NCBI RefSeq assembly: GCF_949987535.1
Contig: NC_080081.1
Location: forward strand, 67,973,603-68,037,602
Direction: 5' to 3'
From: Balaenoptera acutorostrata
Taxonomy: Eukaryota > Chordata > Mammalia > Artiodactyla > Balaenopteridae
DNA: 64,000 nt
Shown here piece after piece: positions 55,099 through 64,000 of this stretch (position 1 is the stretch's first letter; every line of letters starts with the position of its first letter). The notes beneath the pieces are model-generated. The model saw nothing but the letters and a program-made list of their open reading frames with translations, was not told the DNA's origin and did not search any database. Made by a program: the position numbers and the translations under genes.

Positions 55099-58000
55099 AT
55101 GGTAATAGGAACATACATATCGATAACTACCTTAAGTGTGAAAGGATTAAATGTTCTAAACAAAAGACACAGGCTCGATGAATAGATACTAAAACAAGAC
55201 CCATCTATATGCTGTCTACAAGAGACCCACTTCAGACCTAGGGACACATACAGACTGAAAGTGAGGGGATGAAAAAGATATTCCATGCAAATGGAAATCG
55301 AAAGAAAGCTGGAGTAGCAATACTCATATCAGATAAAATAGACTTTATAATAAAGACTGTTACAAGAGACAAGGAAGGACACTACATAATGATCAAGGGA
55401 TCAATCCAAGAAGAAGATATAAAAATTATTTTAAAAAGGAGCTATAAAACAGGAAATCGACAGGAACACAATAATAGTGGGGAACTTTAACACCTCACTT
55501 ACACCAATGGACAGATCATCCAGACAGAAAATTAATAAGGAAACACAAGCTTTAAATGACACAATAGGCCAGATAGATTTAATTGATATTTATAGGACAT
55601 TTCATCCAAAAACAGCAGATTACACTTTCTTCTCAAGTGCACACGGAACATTCACCAGGATAGATAACATCTTGAGTCAAAAATCAAGCTTTGGTAAATT
55701 TAAGAAAATTGAAATCATATCAAGCATCTTTTCTGACCACAATGCTATGAGATTAGAAATCAATTACAGGAAAATAAACATAAAAAACACAAACACATGG
55801 AGGCTAAGCAATACGTTACAAAATAACCAAGAGATCACTGAAGAAATCAAAGAGGAAATCAAAAAATACCTAGAGACAAATGACAACAAAAACACGACGA
55901 TCCAAAACCAATGGGATGCAGCAAAAGTAGTGCTAAGAAGGAAGTTTATAGCAATACAATCCTACCTCAAGAAACAAGAAAAATCTCAAATAAACAATCT
56001 AACCTTACACCTAAAGGAACTAGAGAAAGAGGAACAAACAAAACCCAAAGTTAGTAGAAGGAAAGAAATCATAGAGATCAGAGAAGAAATAAATGAAATA
56101 CAAACAAAGAAAACAATACCAAAGATCAATAAAACTAAAAGCTGCTTCTTTGAAAAGATAAAAAAAGTTGATAAACCTTTAGCCAGATTCATCAAGAAAA
56201 AGAGGGAGAGGACTCAAATCAATAAAATTAGAAATGAAAAAGGAGAAGTTACAACGGACACTGCAGAAATACAAAGCATCCTAAGAGACTACTACAAGCA
56301 ACTCTATGCCAATAAAATGGACAACCAGGAAGAAAGGACAAGTTTTTAGAAAGGTATAACCTTCCAAGACTGAACCAGGAAGAAACAGACAATATGAACA
56401 GACCAATCACAAGTAATGAAATTGAAACTGTGATTAAAAATCTTCCAACAAACAAAAGTCCAGGACCAGATGGCTTCACAGGTGAATTCTACCATTCTTC
56501 AATTCTACAATTTTCTCTATTTAGAGAAGAGCTACACCCATCCTTCTCAAACTCTTTCAAAAAAGTTCAGAGTAAGAAACACTCCCAAACTCATTCTACG
56601 AGGCCACCATCCCCCGATACCAAAACCAGACAAAGATGCTACAAAAAAAGAAAATTACAGACCAATATCACTGATGAATACAGATGCAAATATCCTCAAC
56701 AAAATACTAGCAAACAGAATTCAACAACACGTTAAAAGGATCATACACCATGATCAAGTGGGATTTATCCTAGGGATGCAAAAATTCTTCAGTATATGCA
56801 AATCAATCATTGTGATACACCAAATCAACAAACTGAAGAATAAAAACCATATGGTCATCTCAATAGATGCAGAAAAAGCTTTTGACAAAATTCAATACCC
56901 ATTTATGATAAAAACTCTCCAGATAGTGGGCAGAGAGGGAACCGATGTCAACATAACAAAGGCCATATACGACAAACCTACAGCAAACCTCATTCTCAAT
57001 GGTGAAGAACTGAAAGCATTTCCTCTAAGATCAGGAATGAGACAAAGATGTCCACTCTCACCACTATTATTCAACATAGGTTTGGAAGTCCTAGCCATGG
57101 CAATCAGAGAAGAAAAAGAAATAAAAGGAATATAAATTGGAAAAGAAGAAGTAAAACTGTCACTGTTTGCAGATGACATGATACTATACATAGAGAATCC
57201 TAAAGATGCCACCAGAAAACTACTAGAGCTAATCAATGAATTTGGCAAAGTTGCAGGATACAAAATTAATGCACAGAAATCTCTTGCATTCCTATACACT
57301 AACAACAAAAGATCAGAAAGAGAAATTAAGGAAACACTCCCATTTACCATTACAACAAAAAGAATAAAATACCTAGGAATAAACTTACCTAGGGAGACAA
57401 AAGACCTGTATATAAGACATGATGAAAGAAATCAAAGATGACCCAAACAGATGGAGAGATATACCATGTTCTTGGATTGGAAGGGTCAATATTGTGAAAA
57501 TGACTATACTACCCAAAGCAATCTACAAATTCAATGCAATCACTATCAAAATACCAATGGCATTTTTTACCGAACTAGAACAAAAAATCTTAAATTTTGT
57601 ATGAAGACACAAAAGACCCTGAATAGCCAATTGAGGGGAAAAAAACGGAGCTGGAGGAATCAGACTCCCTGACTTCAGACTATACCACAAAGCTACAGTA
57701 ATCAAGACAATACGGTACTGGCACAAAAACAGAAATATAGATCAATGGAACAGGATACAAAGCCCAGAGATAAACCCATGCACCTATGGTCAACTAATCT
57801 ATGACAAAGGAGGCAAGGATATACAATGGAGAAAAGACAGTCTCTTCAATAAGTGGTGCTGGGAAAACTGGACAGCTACATGTAAAAGAATGAAATTAGA
57901 ACACTCCCTAACACCACACACAAAAATAAACTCAAAATGAATTAAAAACCTAAATGTAAGACTGGACAGTATAAACCTCTTAGAGGAAAACATAGGAAGA

Positions 58001-58869
58001 ACACTCTTTGACATAAATCACAGCAAGATCTTTTTTGATCCACCTACTAGAGTAATGGAAATAAAAACAAAAATAAACAAATGGGACCTAATGTAACTTA
58101 AAAGCTTTTGCACAGCAAAGGAGACCATAAACAAGATGAAAAGACCACCCTCAGAATGGGAGAAAATATTTGCAAACGAATCAATGGACAAAGGATTAAT
58201 CTCCAAAATGTATAAACAGCTCATGCAGCTCAATATTAAAAAAACAAACAACCCAATCCAAAAATGGGCAGAAGACCTAAATAGACATTTCTCTAAAGAA
58301 GACATACAGATGGCCGAGAAGCACATGAAAAGCTGCTCAACATCACTAATTATTAGAGAAATGCAAATCAAAACTACAATGTGGTATCACCTCACACCAG
58401 TTAGAATGGTCATCTTCAGAAAATATACAAACAACAAATGCTGGAGAGGGTGTGGAGAAAAGGGAACCCTCTTGCACTGTTGGTGGGAATGTAAATTGAT
58501 ACAGACACTATGGAAAACAGTATGGAGGTTCCTTAAAAAACTAAAAATAAAATTACCATATGACCCAGCAATCCCACTACTAGGCATATACCCAGAGAAA
58601 ACCATAATTCAAAAAACACATGCACCCCAATGTTCATTGCAGCACTATTTACAATAGCCAGGTCATGGAAGCAACCTAAATGCCCATCAACAGATGAATG
58701 GATAAAGATGTGGTACATATATACAATGGAATATTACTCAGTCATAAAAAGAAACGAAATTGGGTCATTTGTTGAGACGTGGATGAATCTAGAGACTGTC
58801 ATACAGAGTGAAGTAAGTCAGAAAGAGAAAAACAAATATCGTATATTAACGCATATATGTGGAATTTAG
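55099..58869 (+). pseudogene. L1 ORF2p gene, disrupted
   Basis: The ATG at 55099 is followed by a worn endonuclease start. A TGG-to-TAG change (near 55184) and a TGG-to-TGA change (near 55271) stop it early. A long frame at 55477-56349 covers the rest of the endonuclease (SSAHGTFTRIDNI, SDHNAMRLEI) and the linker. RT follows in two frames, with [11 protein letters not shown] near 56460 and FADD at 57166-57177. In the C-terminal part the Cys-rich motif [18 protein letters not shown] is complete (about 58440-58492). The end is ILTHICGI with a stop at 58869. At least six frame breaks exclude function. Confidence 0.94.
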
Positions 58870-59073
58870 AAAAATGGTACAGATGAACCGGTTTGCAAGG
58901 CAGAAATAGAGACACAGATGTAGAGAACAAACGTATGGACACCAAGGGGGGAAAGCAGTGGTGGGGGGTGTTGGGATGAATTGGGAGATTGGGATTGACA
59001 TATATACACTAATATGTATAAAATAGATAACTAATAAGAACCTGCTGTATTAAAAAAAAAAATCTGTGGCGTG

Positions 59074-60020
59074 TGTGAGAACTTCAGTAGCCAAATAGGC
59101 CCTTCAATTATTGAGTTTTATTTTGGGGGGAGAGAGGGCCAAAAGCTTTGTAATTATCTCCTCTGGAATGAGATATTGTGCCCCTTCCCAGATTATACCC
59201 AGGAATATCACTTGTGGGCTATGTCCTCCTATTTTGTCTGTATTAATGGTTCAGCTGTGTTGCTGCATATGGGTCAACAGGGTGTCCAGCCCCTATTGGG
59301 CAGTGCCCTTGTCTGGGCCCACCAGAAAGCCAATATAGTAGAAGGCCAATGCTCCCTCAGGGAATAGGACTTTTTCTAGATCATAGCACAGGTAGCCAAC
59401 GAGTTTGTGTAGCCTTATGTGAGGACATTAAAGGCCTATTACAACCCATTCCAACCATATAAAGGCAAATTGATCCTGATCATCTGGATGGAAAGTGATG
59501 GTTTAAAAATGCATTTGACATATAAACTGCCACATACCAACGTCCCTTGGCTTGGCCAATAGTCTCTGTGACAGTCACAATGTCAGTTCCACCAGCACAA
59601 AGGGCAGCACCAAGGCCTTGAACACAGGTCAGACAGAACTATTAAATGGAAAAATAGTTTCCCTTTGGCTCCCTTAAGTTTGGCAATGAAGGCCATTATT
59701 TCTTTTTCACCCCCAGGAAGCAACCAATACTGTTTTGAGGAGAAAATGACACCAGGCAATGATAGTCAGGTAGGCTCAGGATCTTCTACTTACCCCACTA
59801 AGGTGGCCCTAACTACAGCAATTCCAGTCAGGAGATGGGGGTGAAGCTGGGCCAGAGTGCACATAGACAATACATCTATACTAATAATATACTTAGCAGT
59901 GGAGGTCACGACAGTGGAGTTTGTAGGGACCCAAAAAGTACCCATGCTAGCGAAGGCTAGGCAAGGGTCTCAGTGATGGTGGTCTCAGACTGAAAACCAA
60001 AGAGCAGTATCTGTTTCCCC
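59074..60020 (-). pseudogene. Retroviral reverse transcriptase, catalytic motifs lost
   Basis: Reading the minus strand from 59760 downward, KQYWLLPGGEKEIMAFIAKL gives the RT N-terminal segment. At about 59560-59510, GQAKGRWYVAVYMSNAFL is the motif A region, where the catalytic Asp appears as Tyr. At about 59340-59322, YYIGFLVGP stands where YIDD is expected, so both Asp are lost. At about 59215-59150, FLGIIWEGAQYLIPEEII is the thumb segment. Stops and a frameshift lie between these. The order confirms a retroviral pol on the minus strand. Confidence 0.78.
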
Positions 60021-60899
60021 CTCATCCTTGTGGTAAGAGTTGTGGGGATCACGGTCATCTATGAACCAATATGTGAGAGACCCAAGAAATACAATTTTCC
60101 TCCCACCTCCCCATTGAACTCTGACCTTGGCATAGGAACTCAGGTCTTCTCTAGGGACAGAGGGACCCCAGTCTTATCCCTGCTTCTGTTTATTTTTAAA
60201 GCTAAGAGTTCTGAGTAAAGGTTGGTGGGGCTCTCCAATTCATCTCAAGACTTACTGGGAAGGGAGGAAGGAATGGCACTTGTGTCAGTCACAGAGAAGT
60301 CACAGTCATCATGTGGACCCTAGCAGAGCTGCCCATCAGGACCTTCTAGGTACCTGGTCCAGTGCCTGGTCACAAGCTCCTTGGAAGGGAGCTCATCAAT
60401 CTCCTCCTTTGAGTCTCATTATCAAGGAACAAAATCCAGAGATTTAGGGAAAGGCCCTTGTCCAAGTCACCCAGGAGAGGATGCCCATTTATCACTCCTA
60501 CACTGCTCTTCTGTGGTCACATGCAGACAGTAACAAAACAAGATAGAGACCCTGGCAAAGGCAGTCAGGAAAAGAGCAGGAAGAACAATCAAGTAGAAAG
60601 AAAGGTAGAGACAGAGAAACTTATAAGAGAGGTCATGGTTGCCCTTTTCTGAGGATCTCATTATGGAGTAGCTGTTGAGTGAAGTGGGCTGTTATGGGAT
60701 GACAGTCCTTGCACCTTGAGAGGCTGGCTGAAAGACTGTGAGACTTCTCGTACTTCCCCACACATCCTCACCATAAAACCTACCAATGAAAGAAACCAAG
60801 GATGTTTCTCTTCCTCACAACGAACACAATGAAACACAAATACTTTGACAGTATCAAGTTTGGGGGACGATGTGGTGATGAGAGAAGGTTAGTTCCTGT
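60021..60899. other. Probable upstream part of the retrovirus, not resolved
   Basis: The minus strand upstream of the RT would be protease and gag. I see no DTG or other protease motif and no gag zinc knuckle. Frames at 60458-60652 (+) and 60467-60661 (-) are short. The boundary of the retrovirus is therefore unknown. Confidence 0.35.
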
Positions 60900-61085
60900 A
60901 GAGTTTTCTATGCAAAGCTAACCAACTGGAACTTGACCCTGCTGGAGACAAGAAGTCACTGAACACCTTTAAGCCAGAGAGTGACATAAACAGATTAATA
61001 CTTAGAAAAATCACTTTGTAAACTGTAAAGACTGTATTGGAGGGGCTAAAACTTAAGTGGAGGGAGAGAACATTCGAACATAGGA
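60900..61085 (+). repeat. L2-type LINE fragment
   Basis: 'ctgaacacctttaagccagagagtgacataaacagattaatacttagaaaaatcactttgtaaactgtaaagactgtattggaggggctaaaact' follows the LINE2 phrase 'gaaggtttttgagcaggggagtgacatgatcagatttgcatttgaaaaagatcactctgg...ggattggagggg'. Confidence 0.65.
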
Positions 61086-62339
61086 ATTTTTAATACTTGG
61101 TATCCCTGTGTGACCTTATCTTTTTCTGCTCATTCCTCACTGAGTTTGTAGCTGAAAAAAGGAAACTAGGTAGTAACAGTTATAGAAGAAACATGAGCTG
61201 CTACAATCAAGTTGATCAATCCAAATAAGAAATCTGTTTAATCCTCATCTGTAGGGCTTTTCCTATCACTTCTTTATTTCACTTGACCTAAATATAGTCA
61301 GACTATGCATAAATTGAATTTATAGAGGTGACAAGCATTTAAATTAAGATAAAAAGTTAAACCAAAGCAGTGTGAATAATTTAAAAGTTTCATCTATGGC
61401 ATAACAATAACTCTGGAAACAACATTCCCAGTGATACAGTAACAACTATTATTCATTTGCTTGTCCCCTCAGTGTCCTGGAATGCAGGGATGTGTCATTA
61501 GTACAATGATCCCCAAGGACAAGTATATCTAGTTTCCTAAGCCTATGTAAAGGCAGAGTTTAATACATTGTAAGATCTTTATTTTATCTGTTTTTAAGGT
61601 TTACCTTTCATTCCCACTAACGTTTTTAGTTTATAAGTTCATACCCTTTGGGTTGCAAATCTTTAGTGGAAGCTTTGAGAAAGATGTTTAAATGTTCAAC
61701 CTAAACAGTCATGCCCCAGGAAAAAGCCAAATGAAATAAACCAGGGAATTTTCTGATTAAAAAACTTCAAAGAAATTGCCACCAGCTGTTCTCCTTCCAC
61801 CATCCGTTTATTTTTCTCTGAACATTGAACAAGAGGAAACAGGCTGTGGGAGAAAAGATTGATTTAGACATATATCAGGACTCACTGATAGTAGGACTTG
61901 GTAGAATAGTCAACTGAAAGGCAGAGAGTGAGAGAGAGAAAACTAACATTTGTAAAGCACTTTTGAGAACTGGTCACTTAGAAATATATTGACTCTCTTC
62001 TAGAATTTGAGACTCGATAAATTTTCCTGGTGAGAGATCAGAATCAATTAAAAAGCAGTTAAGCCAGAAGAAGTTTGAAATATCACTTTCATTACTGATG
62101 AGTGTTTAGTGACAGAATATGGCTAGAAGTGTTGAGCCCTGGCATTAGTCCGATTTACCCACCACTCGTGGGGGGCTAGGAGGGCAGGGAGAGAACAGCT
62201 TGAATTGAGCAGGCCCAGTTCCTCTCCCTGATCCACCCATCGGTAAGCCACTCCTCCCCCGGAGCGATGCTGGGGGCCAGGGAGGCCATATGCTAATAAA
62301 GCCCCTTTCACATTGGAAGGATTTATCTCCAAAATTCGC
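61086..62339. other. Unassigned stretch with a GC-richer block
   Basis: A GC-richer part at about 62145-62345, with several CpG (CTCCCCCGGAGCGATGC, AAATTCGCGACC), gives open frames in two minus-strand phases (62123-62386 and 62145-62345). Neither has a recognised domain. A scrap at 61945-61985 ('aacatttgtaaagcacttttgagaactgg') looks like MIR. Confidence 0.4.
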
Positions 62340-62344
62340 GACCA

Positions 62345-62480
62345 CCTGATCATAATCAGTGATATAAGCAGAGACTCAGAAAACATTGCTACTTATTCAA
62401 GAGTAACAAATACCAAGGGGTAGAATCAAGATTTGAATTCCAATCCGTCTGACTCTATACTCCTTTCCTCTACCCAGGAT
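62345..62480 (-). repeat. MIR-like SINE fragment
   Basis: 'caagagtaacaaata..aggggtagaatcaagatttgaattccaatccgtctgactctatactcctttcctctacccagg' resembles the reverse complement of the MIR tRNA-related half (gattcgaacccaggtctgtctgactcc). Confidence 0.5.
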
Positions 62481-62657
62481 TGTTCCACTGTGAGGGAGGA
62501 AAAATTTCTTCTTTACCTTCTTAGGGTCTTCAGCTGAGCCTAAGAACTAAACTGACATAAGACATTAACAGGAGAAAAACATACAAATTTTATTTAGTAA
62601 TTTTCACATGTACACGGGAGTCTTCACAAGAAAAATGAAGACCCAAAGAAGTGGCTA

Positions 62658-63155
62658 TGTAACAGAGAAGAACAAACTTGACTCCATATTGGATCTATTT
62701 CTTTAGCTCTAACCTTTGTGCTCTGTTGCCTGTGCTTAGTCATGCTGTCTCTGCCGACAACATTCTGCTATAGAATGTTGTCTATAGCCTGAAATATACA
62801 TGATAGGCCATTCTCAAAGCTCTGACCTTTAAAGGTATAACAATTTTCCATTCATACAGAATAAAAAGTTGCAGAACAGAAAATAACAATTGTCTTGTTG
62901 GAGGTTTATAGGAACATCCTGACCAGATACATGGAGGGCTACAAGAACAAAGGATTCCTGCACCAAGAAGTTTGCGACAACCAGCCACACCCCTTTTAGT
63001 ATAAAAGAAGCCTGAGTTCTAGCTCAAGTAAGATGGCTCTTTGGGACACAAGTTCACCATCTTCTTGGTCTGCTGGCTTTCCAAATAAAGTCACTATTCC
63101 TTGTCCCAGCACTTTGTTGGCATGTGGCAAGCAGTATGAGCTGGACTCAGTAACA
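62658..63155 (+). mobile_element. Solo LTR of a class I-type endogenous retrovirus, 498 bp
   Basis: The LTR starts TGTAACAGAG and ends CAGTAACA, so it has TG...CA ends. GCTA lies on both sides (62654-62657 and 63156-63159), a 4-bp target-site duplication of the size usual for gammaretrovirus-like class I elements. A TATA box (TATAAAAG, 63000-63007) and a polyadenylation signal (AATAAA, 63084-63089) define U3, R and U5 in plus orientation. No internal retroviral sequence is attached, so the provirus was lost by LTR-LTR recombination. Confidence 0.9.
63000..63007 (+). promoter_or_regulatory. TATA box of the solo LTR
   Basis: TATAAAAG stands 77 bases before the first base of the AATAAA signal, the normal U3-R spacing. 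The predicted start would be near 63030. It could drive transcription to the right, but nothing in the sequence shows that it does. Confidence 0.65.
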
Positions 63156-63790
63156 GCTAGGTCTAAGTGCTTATATACCAGATTAAAAAATAATAGCAGT
63201 TGTAGAAAAGTAACTAAAATATATGGGTAGACTAAAGGAAGATAAGAGTTATTTTGACAAGGTCTGTTTGTACAGATTTCTCGACTCCACATCTCTGGTG
63301 ATAAGAATGCTTCTTTCCTCCTGGTATAGGGAGGGCATCTCTTAAATGGGAGTTTCATCTTCTGCTTTCAGGAAGAAAAGGGGAGGTCAGAGTGCCCTTC
63401 TTTTACCTGCTGATTTCCAAGTGCCTTTAACTCAAAGTAGTCAAGATGCCAAAGCAGCATATTTGGGGATGGTATGTCCTGAACTCCTTCACAATCTGTT
63501 TCTGAGAGTATGGCAAAATAGGGACTGTTTGAACTTCTCTAACTGTATCCTATTTAGAGATTTATAAGGGAATTTATGATTCTTTATAACTTTCTATCAA
63601 CCCAGTGTAACAAAACAAATATTTAAGGGGATAACCTTCCCCTCAATGGAATTTGAAACTTTTCCCACAGATCCAGGGGATAAGAACAAGACACTATTTC
63701 TAAAGAGGAATCCTCTCTACCTAAAGGGAGGGGAAGTTGGCTTTTCTACTGGAATTGTTTTTGGAAGCAATTTTAAATGAAAGATCACAT

Positions 63791-64000
63791 ACCTTCTAGA
63801 TCAGATATCAAGGTCAGTGTCAAGAGAGAAAAGAATAAGACTAGGGAAATAAAGCCAGGGAGAAAACAGAAGTGGGGGAGCTTAGGAAGGAATGGAAGGA
63901 AGGCAGACGGAGAGAGGAATCTGATTGCCAAGGGCCACCAAGCTAAGAGCGTTCCAAGAATGGGGTGTTGCCTTAGCAATTGCTGCCATGGCCATGGTTC
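63791..64000. other. Unassigned end of window
   Basis: A purine-rich segment (about 63835-63925) is followed by ordinary sequence. No gene seen. Confidence 0.4.

Larger units (their letters stand above)
54057..59058 (+). mobile_element. 5-kb L1 inserted into the endogenous retrovirus
   Basis: It starts in the last 90 bp of the 5'UTR (CCAGAGGGCAGACAGCAG), so the leader and promoter are missing. It then has ORF1 (54143), ORF2 (55099-58869), a 3'UTR with a G-rich tract (about 58946-58975) and an A run ending at 59058. AAAATCTGTGGGGTG (54042-54056) and AAAATCTGTGGCGTG (59059-59073) form a 15-bp target-site duplication with one mismatch. It belongs to the same 3'UTR type as the L1 at 3408. Both ORFs are broken. 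Confidence 0.95.
52552..60020 (-). mobile_element. Endogenous retrovirus, minus strand, split by a 5-kb L1
   Basis: On the minus strand 60020-59074 carries RT. After the L1 (54057-59058) the sequence resumes at 54041 with integrase-like and post-integrase sequence, then a short env-position frame ending at 52552. No LTR, gag or complete env was recognised, and the ends are uncertain. The low end abuts old L1 sequence at about 52545. RT motifs are mutated, so it is a fossil. RNase H and the first half of integrase are not visible between the RT thumb and 54041, suggesting an earlier internal deletion. Confidence 0.72.
62515..63790. repeat. Older interspersed repeat hosting a solo LTR; family not named
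   Basis: The sequence before 62658 ('agctgagcctaagaactaaactgacataagacattaacaggagaaaaac...', 'gaagacccaaagaagtggcta') and after 63155 ('ctaagtgcttatataccagattaaaa', 'ggaagataagagttattttgac', 'ggaatttatgattctttataac', 'gggataaccttcccctcaatggaatttgaaact') reads as one older element once the LTR is removed. It resembles a retroviral or other long repeat I have not been able to name. The left and right ends are approximate. Confidence 0.45.

Noticed and set aside
59071..59367. 98-codon plus-strand frame directly after the L1
   Set aside because: It is the antisense of the RT thumb and YIDD region on the minus strand.
62123..62386. 87-codon minus-strand frame as a gene
   Set aside because: It crosses the junction with a MIR-like fragment and shows no recognised domain; composition alone explains the openness.

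Overview
This is mammalian nuclear DNA, most likely from a cetacean (whale or dolphin). The clue is a complete tRNA-derived SINE at 39202-39581 of the CHR type, a family shared by Cetacea, Hippopotamus and Ruminantia. No BovB or Bov-tA copies, which crowd ruminant DNA, are visible in 64 kb. Cetartiodactyl-type L1 3' ends recur throughout. The species assignment is an inference. I found no bacterial-style operon, CRISPR array, rRNA, tRNA gene or single-copy protein gene I can defend. The window reads as AT-rich, LINE-rich intergenic or intronic sequence built up by layers of insertion.

Left part (1-20.9 kb). A minus-strand L1 enters from the left edge with its 5'UTR and an ORF1 that is open for all 159 visible codons. 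A second, near full-length but broken L1 runs 3408-9312 (+). Shorter L1 pieces follow at 11461-12098 (+), 13425-13936 (-, internal only) and 18009-19148 (-), with older L1 3' ends and MIR elements between them.

Middle (20.9-48 kb). A decayed L1 ORF2 lies at 20955-23500, followed by MER5A- and MIR-type fossils and a long quiet stretch from 26.3 to 30.0 kb. From 31.5 to 39.8 kb there is a deeply nested stack. An old L1 has its endonuclease-linker part in inverted orientation, split by an LTR. Its RT part is split by an ERV-L provirus (33726-37812), whose 5' LTR is itself split by a 218-bp L1 3' end. The last L1 part is split by the SINE, which carries what looks like a two-step 3' transduced tail.

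Right part (48-64 kb). A second old L1 (48.1-52.5 kb) holds an LTR and a young L1 3' end. Next comes a minus-strand endogenous retrovirus (about 52.5-60.0 kb), cut by a 5-kb L1 at 54057-59058 with a 15-bp target-site duplication. After an L2 fragment, an older repeat contains a solo LTR at 62658-63155 with a 4-bp target-site duplication.

The genes here do not work together as a pathway. They are parts of retroelements: the L1 RNA-binding protein ORF1p, the L1 endonuclease/reverse transcriptase ORF2p, and retroviral pol. Nearly all are broken. The observations I rate highest are the open ORF1 with an in-frame 75-bp duplication in its 5'UTR, a related open frame in the 5'UTRs of two L1 copies, the SINE with chained A-tails, and the insertion order readable from the nesting.
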